Of a stretch of 60,162 nucleotides of DNA, positions 41,797 to 49,637 are shown piece after piece. The stretch comes from Streptomyces sp. CC208A (GTDB lineage: Bacteria > Actinomycetota > Actinomycetes > Streptomycetales > Streptomycetaceae), in contig NZ_JASCXN010000041.1 in assembly GCF_030010625.1 (NCBI RefSeq), forward strand, positions 1-60,162, read 5' to 3'. The notes beneath the pieces were generated by a model. That model was given only the letters and a program-made list of their open reading frames with translations, was not told the DNA's origin and searched no databases. The position numbers and the translations under genes were made by a program. The stretch's first letter is position 1; each line of letters starts with the position of its first letter.

Positions 41797-41907
41797 GGGT
41801 TCACCGGTTTCACGAACGGACGGGACGGGAGTGGAACGCGAAGGGGGGTGTGCGGGGAGCGGAAGTGACGGGGCGGGGAACGAAGGTGACGGGGCGGGGG
41901 CGCCCGG

Positions 41908-42702
41908 TCAGCCGGCGGTCCAGCCGCCGTCGAGCGGCAGGGAGGTCCCCGTCAGGTAGCCGGAGTGGGGGCCGCAGAGCCACAGGACGGCGGCGGCGAC
42001 CTCCTCGGTCTCCAGGAGCCGTTTGACGGGCGAGCGGGCCAGCATCACGTCGGACAGGACGTCGCCCTCGCTGATGCCGTGGGCGGCGGCCTGGTCGCGG
42101 ACCTGGCCCTCGACCAGGGGGGTACGGACGTAGCCGGGGTTCACGCAGTTGCTGGTGACGCCGTGCGGGGCGCCTTCGATCGCGGCGACCTTGCTCAGCC
42201 CCTCCAGGGCGTGCTTGGCGGCGACGTAGGCGGACTTGTAGGCGCTGGCCCGCAGGCCGTGGACGCTGGAGACGTTGACGATCCGGCCCCAGCCTCGGGC
42301 GTACATGTGCGGCAGCGTCCTGCGCATCAGCAGGAACGGGGCGGTGACCATCACCTTCTGGATCAGCTCGAACCGGTCCGGCGGGAACTCCGTGAGCGGG
42401 GCGACGTGCTGGAGTCCGGCGTTGTTGACGAGGACGTCGACCTCCGTCGGAAGGCGTTCGATCGCTTCTCCGTCGGCGAGGTCGGCCACGTGCGCCCGGC
42501 CTCCGGCCTCTTCCGCCACCGCGTTCGCCGCCGCGCCGTCCCGGTCGACCACGTGGACCTCGGCCCCCGCCCGGGCCAGGGTGAGCACGCAGGCCCGGCC
42601 GATGCCGCTGCCGCCGCCCGTCACCAGAGCGGTGCGCCCGCTCAGGTCGGTGGCGCCGGCGGGTGACGGCAGCCGGTCCGGGGTGGGAAATGTGTTCGTC
42701 AT
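41908..42702 (-). CDS. 3-hydroxybutyrate dehydrogenase (SDR family)
   Basis: 264 residues. The short-chain dehydrogenase pattern is complete: cofactor loop TGGGSGIG, NNAG, catalytic Ser in IVNVSSVHG and YVAAK. The combination HGLRASAYKSAYVAAKHALEGL and NCVNPGYVRTPLVEGQ is characteristic of 3-hydroxybutyrate dehydrogenases. It oxidises 3-hydroxybutyrate to acetoacetate. The start at ATG 42702 has a 9-bp inverted repeat 43 bases upstream. With the CoA-transferase at 44612 it forms the route 3-hydroxybutyrate, acetoacetate, acetoacetyl-CoA. Confidence 0.9.
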   Translation of the reverse strand: MTNTFPTPDRLPSPAGATDLSGRTALVTGGGSGIGRACVLTLARAGAEVHVVDRDGAAANAVAEEAGGRAHVADLADGEAIERLPTEVDVLVNNAGLQHVAPLTEFPPDRFELIQKVMVTAPFLLMRRTLPHMYARGWGRIVNVSSVHGLRASAYKSAYVAAKHALEGLSKVAAIEGAPHGVTSNCVNPGYVRTPLVEGQVRDQAAAHGISEGDVLSDVMLARSPVKRLLETEEVAAAVLWLCGPHSGYLTGTSLPLDGGWTAG

Positions 42703-42744
42703 GGCCGGAAACAGTAGGGAGACCGGGAGGTCTGTCCCATGGAT

Positions 42745-42771
42745 GGATCCACCACAAAGAGCGGTGGATCC
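42745..42771. promoter_or_regulatory. Inverted repeat upstream of 3-hydroxybutyrate dehydrogenase
   Basis: GGATCCACC and GGTGGATCC form perfect 9-bp arms separated by nine bases. It may be a regulator-binding site for the dehydrogenase promoter or a terminator for the hydrolase gene upstream. Lack of a T-tract and the position 43 bases before the start favour an operator. Confidence 0.6.
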
Positions 42772-42837
42772 GTGGCGTGGAGCACCATAGGTCTACGGCG
42801 TGCGGGGGCGAGGAGGCGAGGACCGGGCGGCTGCGGG

Positions 42838-44289
42838 TCAGGGCCGGGTGGCCGCGTCCTTCTCCGTGTCCAGGGAGCACGCGTTGGCCAGGGTCGCGGG
42901 GTCCTGGCCGCCGGGCAGGGCGACGGTGCCCGAGGCGGGCGGCCGGTGTCCTGCCGTGAGCCAGTCCTCCAGGGCCGCGAAGGCGGTGCGGTGGCACGGG
43001 GTGAGCGGCCGGAGCCTGTCCGGGAACGCGTCGACGAGGGAGTCGGTGTGGGTGCCGCCCTCGATGCGGTAGTAGCGGTGCAGCGGGCCGCGGCCCGCGT
43101 CGCGCACCATCCGCGCGTAGACGTCGGAGTCCCGGCCGATGGGCAGCAGGGCGTCGAGGGTGCCGTGCAGGGTCAGCAGGGGTTTGCCGATGCGTCCGGT
43201 CAGCGCGATCTTCTCGACGGCCCGCCGGACCTCGTCGGGCCGGGCTGCGTAGTCGTAGTCGGCGTCGCAGCCGGGCGTGCCCGGGGCGCAGTACGGCGTG
43301 CCCGCCTCCACCGCCCCGTCGTAGCCGGGGTCCAGCTCCTCGCGGTAGATGCGCTGGGTGAGGTCCCAGTAGACCTTGTGGTGGTACGGCCACAGGAACT
43401 CCGACCCGGCCGGGAATCCGGCGGCGTGCATCTCCTCCCGTGCCGCCTCGGCGCCCTCTCCGCCCGCCGCGTACACGGGGTAGGCGCGCATCGCCCTCGG
43501 CAGGAAGTCGAGCAGGGTGGGGCCGTCCGCGCGCCAGAGGGTGCCCTCCCAGTCGACTCCGCCGTCGTAGAGCTCGGGGTGGTTCTCCAGCTGCCAGCGC
43601 ACCAGGTAGCCGCCGTTGGACATGCCGGTGACGAGGGTGCGGGCCGGCGGGCGGTGGTAGCGCTGGGCGAGCGTGGCGCGGGCGGCACGGGTGAGCTGGG
43701 TGAGCCGGTCGTTCCACTCGGCGATGGCGTCGCCCGGGGTCTTCCCGTCGCGGTGGAAGGCGAGCCCGGTGTTGCCCTTGTCGGTGGCGGCGTACGCGTA
43801 CCCCTGGGCGAGCACCCAGTCGGCGATGGCCCGGTCGTTGGCGTACTGCTCCCGGTTGCCGGGGGTGCCGGCGACGACCAGGCCTCCGTTCCAGCGGTCG
43901 GGCAGGCGGAGGACGAACTGGGCGTCGTGGTTCCAGCCGTGGTTGGTGTTGGTGGTGGAGGTGTCGGGGAAGTAGCCGTCGATCTGGATGCCGGGGACGC
44001 CGCTGGGGACGGCCAGGTCCTTGGGGGTGAGCCCCGCCCAGTCGGCGGGGTCGGTGTGGCCGGAGGCGACCGTGCCGGCCGTGGTGAGTTCGTCGAGGCA
44101 GGCGGTCCGCTGGTGTGCGGCGCCCGGTACGCGGAGGTGGGCCAGGCCGGCGCAGTGCCCTGTGGGGGCGGACGGTGACGCCGTCGCGGGGGCGGTGGTG
44201 AGGGCGAGGGTGAGGGCGGCCAGGGCGAGTGCCGCGGGGGCGCTCCGCCGCCGGCGGCGGGGTGAGGGACGGAGGGTGGGAGGGCGCAT
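42838..44289 (-). CDS. Secreted alpha/beta hydrolase, tannase / 3-hydroxybutyrate-oligomer hydrolase-like
   Basis: 483 residues. A signal peptide of about 37 residues (RRRRRSAPAALALAALTLALTTAPATA) precedes a large alpha/beta hydrolase. The nucleophile elbow is GMSNGGYLVRW (Ser near residue 222), the probable acid is in LHGTLDALLPIG (Asp), and the His is in IEGGTHTDSLVDAF. Cys pairs (GHCAGLAH...TACLD, PYCAPGTPGC) suggest disulfides. GGAGG precedes the ATG. The sequence alone says esterase of the tannase/feruloyl-esterase superfamily. The position between 3-hydroxybutyrate dehydrogenase and a ketoacid CoA-transferase suggests that it releases hydroxybutyrate from oligomers. Confidence 0.7.
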   Translation of the reverse strand: MRPPTLRPSPRRRRRSAPAALALAALTLALTTAPATASPSAPTGHCAGLAHLRVPGAAHQRTACLDELTTAGTVASGHTDPADWAGLTPKDLAVPSGVPGIQIDGYFPDTSTTNTNHGWNHDAQFVLRLPDRWNGGLVVAGTPGNREQYANDRAIADWVLAQGYAYAATDKGNTGLAFHRDGKTPGDAIAEWNDRLTQLTRAARATLAQRYHRPPARTLVTGMSNGGYLVRWQLENHPELYDGGVDWEGTLWRADGPTLLDFLPRAMRAYPVYAAGGEGAEAAREEMHAAGFPAGSEFLWPYHHKVYWDLTQRIYREELDPGYDGAVEAGTPYCAPGTPGCDADYDYAARPDEVRRAVEKIALTGRIGKPLLTLHGTLDALLPIGRDSDVYARMVRDAGRGPLHRYYRIEGGTHTDSLVDAFPDRLRPLTPCHRTAFAALEDWLTAGHRPPASGTVALPGGQDPATLANACSLDTEKDAATRP

Positions 44290-44611
44290 CGGTGTGCCTC
44301 CGGGGTTCGTGGACGGGGACCCGCGGGAGGCTATGGCGCCGGCCGGCCGTCGGACATGGCTGTGCGGCCCACCATCCGTGCTTCTTCGACGGGTTGGGCC
44401 ACCATCCCGCCGGATGGCCGGAACATATGGCTGGAACCTGCCGTCCGGCCGCTGCGGAGGCAGTGGTCATCGCCATGCCGGTGGGGGGTGCTGTGGGGAT
44501 GACAGCCATGGTTGCGCCCGTCGCCCGCTGCCTAGGCTCCGTGCTCGTCGCTGGTACCGGCACCGGCTCTGACCAGCACGGTCATCCGGCTGCCCGAGGG
44601 AAGGGATCCGT
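44290..44611. promoter_or_regulatory. Divergent promoter region between the hydrolase and CoA-transferase genes
   Basis: This 322-base spacer has the inverted repeat CCATCCCGCCGGATGG near 44400-44416 and an ACATATGG patch nearby. No gene is seen. It should contain promoters for both flanking transcripts. Confidence 0.5.
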
Positions 44612-45391
44612 ATGGGTCTGGACAAGACGGTCGCGAGTGCGGCGGAGGCGGTGTCCGACGTCCCCGACGGGGCCTCGCTCGCCGTGGGCGGCTTCGGGCT
44701 CTGCGGAATCCCGGGGACGCTGATCGACGCGCTGTGGCAGCGCGGGGTGGAGGGTCTGAGGATCGTCTCGAACAACTGCGGGGTGGACGACTGGGGCCTC
44801 GGGCTCCTGCTCGCCGCGGGACAGATCGCCCGGATGACGAGCTCGTACGTGGGCGAGAACAAGGAGTTCGCCCGCCAGTACCTGAGCGGGGAGCTGGAGG
44901 TCGAGCTGGTCCCGCAGGGCACGCTGGCCGAGCGGCTGCGGGCCGGCGGGGCGGGCATCCCCGCCTTCTACACCCCGGCGGGCACCGGTACCCAGGTCGG
45001 CGAGGGCGGCCTGCCGTGGAGGTACGCGTCCGGGGGAGGCTCGGTCGCCGTGGCGTCCCCGCCGAAGGAGATCCGGGAGTTCGGCGGGCGGCCGTATCTG
45101 CTGGAGGAGGGCATCACCACCGACTTCGCCCTGATCCGTGCGACCGTCGGCGACCGGCACGGCAATCTCGTCTTCCGTTCCTCGGCCCGCAACTTCAACC
45201 CGCCGGCCGCGATGGCCGGACGGATCACCGTCGCCGAGGTCGACCACCTCGTCGAACCGGGCGAGCTCGACCCCGACGAGATCCACCTGCCCGGTGTCTT
45301 CGTCCAGCGCGTGGTCCGGGTCACGCCCGGCGACCCCGCCGCCGAGCGGCGCGTCGAGCGCCGTACCGTCCGACAGGAAGGCGACGCCTGA
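44612..45391 (+). CDS. scoA: 3-oxoacid CoA-transferase subunit A
   Basis: 259 residues, class I CoA-transferase alpha subunit. It has GGFGLCGIPGTLIDAL near residue 30, TSSYVGENKEFARQYLSGEL, and AFYTPAGTGTQVGEGG. GAGGGAAGG precedes the ATG. It pairs with the next gene, whose start overlaps its stop (TGATG). It transfers CoA from succinyl-CoA to acetoacetate. The alternative assignment, 3-oxoadipate CoA-transferase (PcaI), is less likely because no protocatechuate genes are nearby and a 3-hydroxybutyrate dehydrogenase is. Confidence 0.9.
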   Translation: MGLDKTVASAAEAVSDVPDGASLAVGGFGLCGIPGTLIDALWQRGVEGLRIVSNNCGVDDWGLGLLLAAGQIARMTSSYVGENKEFARQYLSGELEVELVPQGTLAERLRAGGAGIPAFYTPAGTGTQVGEGGLPWRYASGGGSVAVASPPKEIREFGGRPYLLEEGITTDFALIRATVGDRHGNLVFRSSARNFNPPAAMAGRITVAEVDHLVEPGELDPDEIHLPGVFVQRVVRVTPGDPAAERRVERRTVRQEGDA

Positions 45392-46044
45392 TGGCCCTCA
45401 CCCGCGAGCAGATGGCGGCCCGTGCCGCCCTGGAGCTGACCGACGGCAGTTACGTCAACCTCGGCATCGGGCTCCCGACGCTCGTCCCCAACCACCTCCC
45501 GCCCGGCGTCGAGGTCGTGCTCCAGTCCGAGAACGGCATCCTCGGCGTGGGCCCGTACCCGACCGAGGAGGAACTCGACGCCGACCTCGTCAACGCCGGC
45601 AAGGAGACCGTCACCACCCTTCCCGGCGCCTCGTTCTTCGACTCCGCCCTCTCCTTCGGCATGATCCGCGGCGGCCACATCGACACCGCCGTCCTCGGCG
45701 CCATGCAGGTCTCCGCCGCGGGCGACCTCGCGAACTGGATGATCCCCGGCAAGATGGTCAAAGGCATGGGCGGTGCCATGGACCTCGTCCACGGCGCCGG
45801 ACGGGTCGTCGTCCTCATGGAGCACACCGCCAAGGACGGCACTCCCAAGATCGTCCCGGAGTGCACCCTGCCGCTGACCGGCCGGGCCTGTGTCCACCGG
45901 ATCATCACGGACCTCGCCGTCCTCGACGTCACCGACCGGGGGCTGGTCCTGGTCGAGACGGCGCCCGGCGTCACCGTCGAGGAGGTCGTCGCGGCCACCG
46001 CGGCGCCGCTGCACGTGCCCCGGGCGGCCGGTCCGGCGGCATAA
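45391..46044 (+). CDS. scoB: 3-oxoacid CoA-transferase subunit B
   Basis: 217 residues. The catalytic Glu is in QSENGILGVG near residue 50, and the beta-subunit motifs GIGLPTLVPNHLP, GGHIDTAVLGAMQVSAAGDLANW and GMGGAMDLVHGAGRVVVLMEH are all present. It overlaps scoA by one base. A strong bidirectional hairpin follows at 46097. It completes the acetoacetate activation step. Confidence 0.92.
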   Translation: MALTREQMAARAALELTDGSYVNLGIGLPTLVPNHLPPGVEVVLQSENGILGVGPYPTEEELDADLVNAGKETVTTLPGASFFDSALSFGMIRGGHIDTAVLGAMQVSAAGDLANWMIPGKMVKGMGGAMDLVHGAGRVVVLMEHTAKDGTPKIVPECTLPLTGRACVHRIITDLAVLDVTDRGLVLVETAPGVTVEEVVAATAAPLHVPRAAGPAA

Positions 46045-46096
46045 GGCTCTGCCTCCAGAAGGGCTCCGTCTCCGGAGAGAAGAACCGCCGCCGCAG

Positions 46097-46138
46097 GGCC
46101 GGTGAGCGTTCCGAAAGGTTTCGGGACGCTCGCCGGCC
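46097..46138. terminator. Bidirectional terminator between scoB and the bxlR-like gene
   Basis: A 20-bp stem with two mismatches (left arm GGCCGGTGAGCGTTCCGAAA at 46097-46116, right arm TTTCGGGACGCTCGCCGGCC at 46119-46138) lies between two convergent genes, 52 bases after scoB and 23 bases before the regulator stop. Confidence 0.88.
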
Positions 46139-46161
46139 TTCTGCGTGGGGCGTCGCCGACG

Positions 46162-47208
46162 TCAGTGGAACGGCGGCGTGGCGGCCACCGGGTGCTCCGG
46201 CGGCGGGGCCGTGCTGTTCCTGACGACGAGGCTGGTCGCGAGTTCCAGGCGGGTCACCGAGGGTTCGCCGGCCCGCAGGCGCAGCAGCATCTGCACCGCC
46301 TCCTCGCCCATCTGACGGAGCGGCTGGTGGACGGTGGTGAGGGCGGGGCTCGACCAGCGGGCGACCATCACGTCGTCGTACCCGACGACGGACAGGTCCT
46401 CGGGGACGCGCAGTCCGCAGACCCGGGCCGCCTCCATGACCCCGAGCGCCTGGATGTCGCTGCCGGCGAAGATCGCGGTGGGCCGGTCCGGCAGCCGCAG
46501 CAGTTCCAGGGCGCGCGCGTACCCGCCGTCGACGTGGAAGTCGCCGAAGCGGACCAGTTCGGGGTCGCTCTCCAGACCGGCCACGTTCAGGGCCGAGCGG
46601 TAGCCGTCCAGGCGGGCGAGCGAGCACAGGACGTCCTCGGGGCCCGTGATGATGGCGATGCGCCGGTGGCCGAGGTCGACGAGGTGGCGGGTGGCGGCGA
46701 CGCCGCCGGACCAGTTCGCCGAGCCCACGGAGGGCACGTCCGGTTCCGGGTCGCCCGCCGGATCGATGATCACGAAGGGGATCGAGCGGGCGGCGAGCTG
46801 CCGCTTGACGGCGTCCGGGAGCGAGGAGAACACGAGCACGACGCCGATCGGCCTGCGCTGCAGCGCGCCCTCGATCCAGTCGGCCGCCGGGGCGTGCCGG
46901 GTGCCGCTCTCGGTCAGCACCACGCTCGCCCGGTGGGCTTTGGCGAGGTTCTCCACGCCCCGGATCAGCTCCATGGCCCAGACGCTGTCGAGTTCGTGGA
47001 AGACGAGCTCGATCAGCGGCGCCTCGCGGGCCGCGCGGGTGGTCCTCCGGTACGCGTGGGCCTCAAGGAGCGCCTCCACCTTGCGGCGGGTGCCCGGCGA
47101 GACGTCCTGGCGGCCGTTGAGGACTTTCGAAACTGTCGAAAGCGACACCCCCGCTTCCTGCGCCACCTCCGCCAGCGTGATCCGCTGCTTCTCCTCGTCA
47201 TCTCGCAT
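46162..47208 (-). CDS. bxlR: LacI family repressor of the xylobiose cluster
   Basis: 348 residues. HTH: ITLAEVAQEAGVSLSTVSKVLNGRQDVSPGTRRKVE. The core domain has TESGTRHAPAADWIEGALQRRP, GPEDVLCSLARLDGYRSAL, AIFAGSDIQALGVMEAA and SVVGYDDVMVARWSSPALTTV, typical of sugar-responsive LacI proteins. ATG 47208 is preferred over GTG further upstream because it directly precedes the HTH. It diverges from the SBP-permease-permease-GH3 operon, the order I know as bxlR-bxlEFGA in Streptomyces. Its proposed operator (47335-47351) differs from the GAAGCGCTTC motif of the glycan locus. Confidence 0.82.
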   Translation of the reverse strand: MRDDEEKQRITLAEVAQEAGVSLSTVSKVLNGRQDVSPGTRRKVEALLEAHAYRRTTRAAREAPLIELVFHELDSVWAMELIRGVENLAKAHRASVVLTESGTRHAPAADWIEGALQRRPIGVVLVFSSLPDAVKRQLAARSIPFVIIDPAGDPEPDVPSVGSANWSGGVAATRHLVDLGHRRIAIITGPEDVLCSLARLDGYRSALNVAGLESDPELVRFGDFHVDGGYARALELLRLPDRPTAIFAGSDIQALGVMEAARVCGLRVPEDLSVVGYDDVMVARWSSPALTTVHQPLRQMGEEAVQMLLRLRAGEPSVTRLELATSLVVRNSTAPPPEHPVAATPPFH

Positions 47209-47334
47209 CCGAGCAGCATAAGGCAGCCCCTCCCCCACTCCCGGAGTCACGCTTCGATAACGCGGGGCCGGAGGGTTGACCGCCTCACGGTCCGAAGCCT
47301 AGCGTCCCGACCCGTCAAGTTTCGATAATTCAAC

Positions 47335-47351
47335 CGAAACACTTTCGAAAG
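47335..47351. promoter_or_regulatory. Proposed BxlR operator before the xylobiose operon
   Basis: CGAAACACTTTCGAAAG contains two overlapping palindromes, CGAAA-CAC-TTTCG and CTTTCGAAAG, and ends right at the ribosome-binding site of the binding-protein gene. A related GTTTCG...CGAAAC pair starts at 47319. From memory, BxlR-type repressors recognise CGAA/TTCG inverted repeats. Confidence 0.65.
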
Positions 47352-47366
47352 GGAGGCGTTGAAGCG

Positions 47367-48671
47367 ATGAAGCGACACGCTCGGCTGCTGAGAACCGTCG
47401 TCGTCGGTGGGGCGTCGCTGGCCATGACCCTGTCCCTCGCCGCCTGCGGCGGCTCCGGGGGCTCGTCCGGCGACTCGGACACGATCCACGTCCTGGTGTA
47501 CGGCGACGCGACGAACAGGGTCGAGAAGCAGCTCGTCGACACCTTCAACAAGACCTCGAAGGTGAAGGCGGTCCTCGACACCGTCCCCGGCGCCGACTAC
47601 CAGTCCAAGCTGCAGACGCTCATCAGCGGCAAGCAGGCGCCCGACGTCTTCTTCAACTGGGGCGGCGGCAGCATCAAGCCCTATGTCGACGCGGGCCTGT
47701 TGATGCCGCTCGACGACTTCATCGCCAAGGACCCTGGCCTGAAGTCGAACTTCCTGCCGTCGGTCTTCGACACCGCGGTCGTCGACGGCAGGCCCTACGG
47801 CGTGCCCATGCGGGGCACCCAGCCCGTCCTGCTCTTCAGCAACAAGAAGGTGCTCCGGGAGGCGGGCGTCACCGCCCCGCGCACCTGGGACGAACTCCTG
47901 GCCGCCGTCAAGGCGCTGAAGGCGAAGGGCGTCACCCCGATCGCCCTGGGCGGCGGCGACAAGTGGCCCACCCAGATGTGGTTCCAGTACGTCTACGACC
48001 GGGTGGCCGGACCCGAGCTCTTCGCGAAGGCCCTCAAGGGCGACAAGGACGTCTGGGCGAGCGCCGACAGCAGGAAGGCCCTCGGCATGCTCAAGGAGCT
48101 GATCGACACCGGCGCCTTCGGCACCACCTACGACTCGGTCAAGTTCACCGACGGCGGCTCCCCCGCCCTGCTCGCCACCGGAAAGGCCGCCTTCGAACTC
48201 ATGGGTTCCTGGGAGTACTCCACCCTCCAGGACGCCTACCCCGACTTCGTGAAGAACGACCTCGGCTACGGCACCTTCCCGGCCGTCGAGGGCGGCAAGG
48301 GCGATCCGGCCAACCTCGCCGGCAACACCAACAACTTCTACTCCGTCCTCAAGAGCACCGACCACCCCGAGGCCGTCGCCGAGTTCCTGAAGCTCATGTA
48401 CTCGGACGAGTTCGTCAAGGCCCAGCTCTCCGTCGGCAACCTGCCGACCACCACCAACACCCCGGAGTTCCTCGGCACTTCCGCCGACCCGGAGTACTCG
48501 ACGTACCAGTACGACCTGGTGAAGAAGGCCCCGGCCTTCCAGCTCTCCTGGGACCAGGCGTTCCCGCCGGCCGCCACGACCACCCTCCACCAGGCGGTCC
48601 AGCAGTTCTTCAACGGACAGATGGGGACCGACGCCTTCATCGCCGCCATGCAGCGTCTGCCCGCGGCCTGA
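47367..48671 (+). CDS. bxlE: Sugar ABC transporter binding lipoprotein (BxlE-like)
   Basis: 434 residues. A Sec lipoprotein signal with lipobox LSLAACGG (Cys near residue 28) is followed by a cluster B/D oligosaccharide-binding fold: PDVFFNWGGGSIKPYVDAGLL, YGVPMRGTQPVLLFSNKKVL, FELMGSWEYSTL and QQFFNGQMGTDAFIAAM. GGGAGG precedes the ATG. First gene of the operon with two permeases and a GH3 enzyme. It probably binds xylobiose or similar disaccharides outside the cell. Confidence 0.87.
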   Translation: MKRHARLLRTVVVGGASLAMTLSLAACGGSGGSSGDSDTIHVLVYGDATNRVEKQLVDTFNKTSKVKAVLDTVPGADYQSKLQTLISGKQAPDVFFNWGGGSIKPYVDAGLLMPLDDFIAKDPGLKSNFLPSVFDTAVVDGRPYGVPMRGTQPVLLFSNKKVLREAGVTAPRTWDELLAAVKALKAKGVTPIALGGGDKWPTQMWFQYVYDRVAGPELFAKALKGDKDVWASADSRKALGMLKELIDTGAFGTTYDSVKFTDGGSPALLATGKAAFELMGSWEYSTLQDAYPDFVKNDLGYGTFPAVEGGKGDPANLAGNTNNFYSVLKSTDHPEAVAEFLKLMYSDEFVKAQLSVGNLPTTTNTPEFLGTSADPEYSTYQYDLVKKAPAFQLSWDQAFPPAATTTLHQAVQQFFNGQMGTDAFIAAMQRLPAA

Positions 48672-48689
48672 CCACCGGGAACGTCCGAC

Positions 48690-49637
48690 ATGACCACTGC
48701 CACAGCCCCCGCCGTGGACGGCACGGAGAAGGCCGGGACCCGGAGGCGGCCGGGCCGCCCCGGGACCGGCGCGGGCCGCCCGGGCTTCGTCTGGGCGGCG
48801 CCCGCCGCCGTCTTCTTCGGCCTGTTCGCCCTCGTCCCCCTGCTCCTGGTCGTCGTGCTCTCCTTCACCCGCTGGAACGGCCTCGGCTCGCCCGAGTTCG
48901 CCGGCCTGGAGAACTGGAGCAGGCTGCTCGACGACCCCGTGATGGTGAAGAGCCTCTGGCTGAGCCTGCTCCTCACCGTGCTCGGCGTCGTCGTCCAGAC
49001 CCCGATCAGCATCCTGCTCGGCGTCTGGGCCGCCGGCCACCAGCGCAACCGGGCCGTCCTCTCGGCGATCTACTTCGTCCCGCTGCTGCTCTCCGTCACC
49101 GCCGTCTCCGTCCTGTGGCGGGCCGTGCTCGACCCCAACTTCGGCGTGCCCTCCCAGGCCAGGTGGCTGTTCGGCGACGGCAACCTCTTCGGCGTACAGG
49201 CCAGCGCCCTCGGCGTCCTCGTCTTCGTGAGCACCTGGCAGTTCACTCCCCTGCACACCCTGCTCTACCAGGGCGCCGCACGGGCCGTCCCCCACGTGCT
49301 CTACCAGGCCGCGGAGATCGACGGCGCCGGAAGGGTCCGGCAGTTCTTCCACATCACCCTGCCGCAGCTGCGCAACACCATCGTGACCTCGACGGTCCTG
49401 ATGGTGGTCGGCGGGCTCACGACCTTCGACACCGTCCTCATCCTCACCCAGGGCGGGCCGGGCACCGACACCACGAACAGCGCCTACTACATGTACCAAA
49501 AAGCCTTCAAGAGCTTCGACTTCGGCGCCGCCTCCGCCATCGCCCTGCTCCTCGTCCTCGTCGCCACCTGCGTCTCGCTGGTGATGGTCCGGGTGAGTGG
49601 CTACGACAGGATGCGCAGCACGATGGAGGGCGTGTGA
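48690..49637 (+). CDS. bxlF: Sugar ABC transporter permease (BxlF-like)
   Basis: 315 residues, with a Gly/Arg/Pro-rich cytoplasmic N-terminus of about 30 residues then six membrane helices. EAA loop: LYQAAEIDGAGRVRQFFHITLPQL. The end of the protein is variable. It starts 18 bases after the binding-protein gene and its stop overlaps the next permease (TGATG). It is MalF-like in layout but short, as in other xylobiose/cellobiose systems. Confidence 0.88.
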   Translation: MTTATAPAVDGTEKAGTRRRPGRPGTGAGRPGFVWAAPAAVFFGLFALVPLLLVVVLSFTRWNGLGSPEFAGLENWSRLLDDPVMVKSLWLSLLLTVLGVVVQTPISILLGVWAAGHQRNRAVLSAIYFVPLLLSVTAVSVLWRAVLDPNFGVPSQARWLFGDGNLFGVQASALGVLVFVSTWQFTPLHTLLYQGAARAVPHVLYQAAEIDGAGRVRQFFHITLPQLRNTIVTSTVLMVVGGLTTFDTVLILTQGGPGTDTTNSAYYMYQKAFKSFDFGAASAIALLLVLVATCVSLVMVRVSGYDRMRSTMEGV

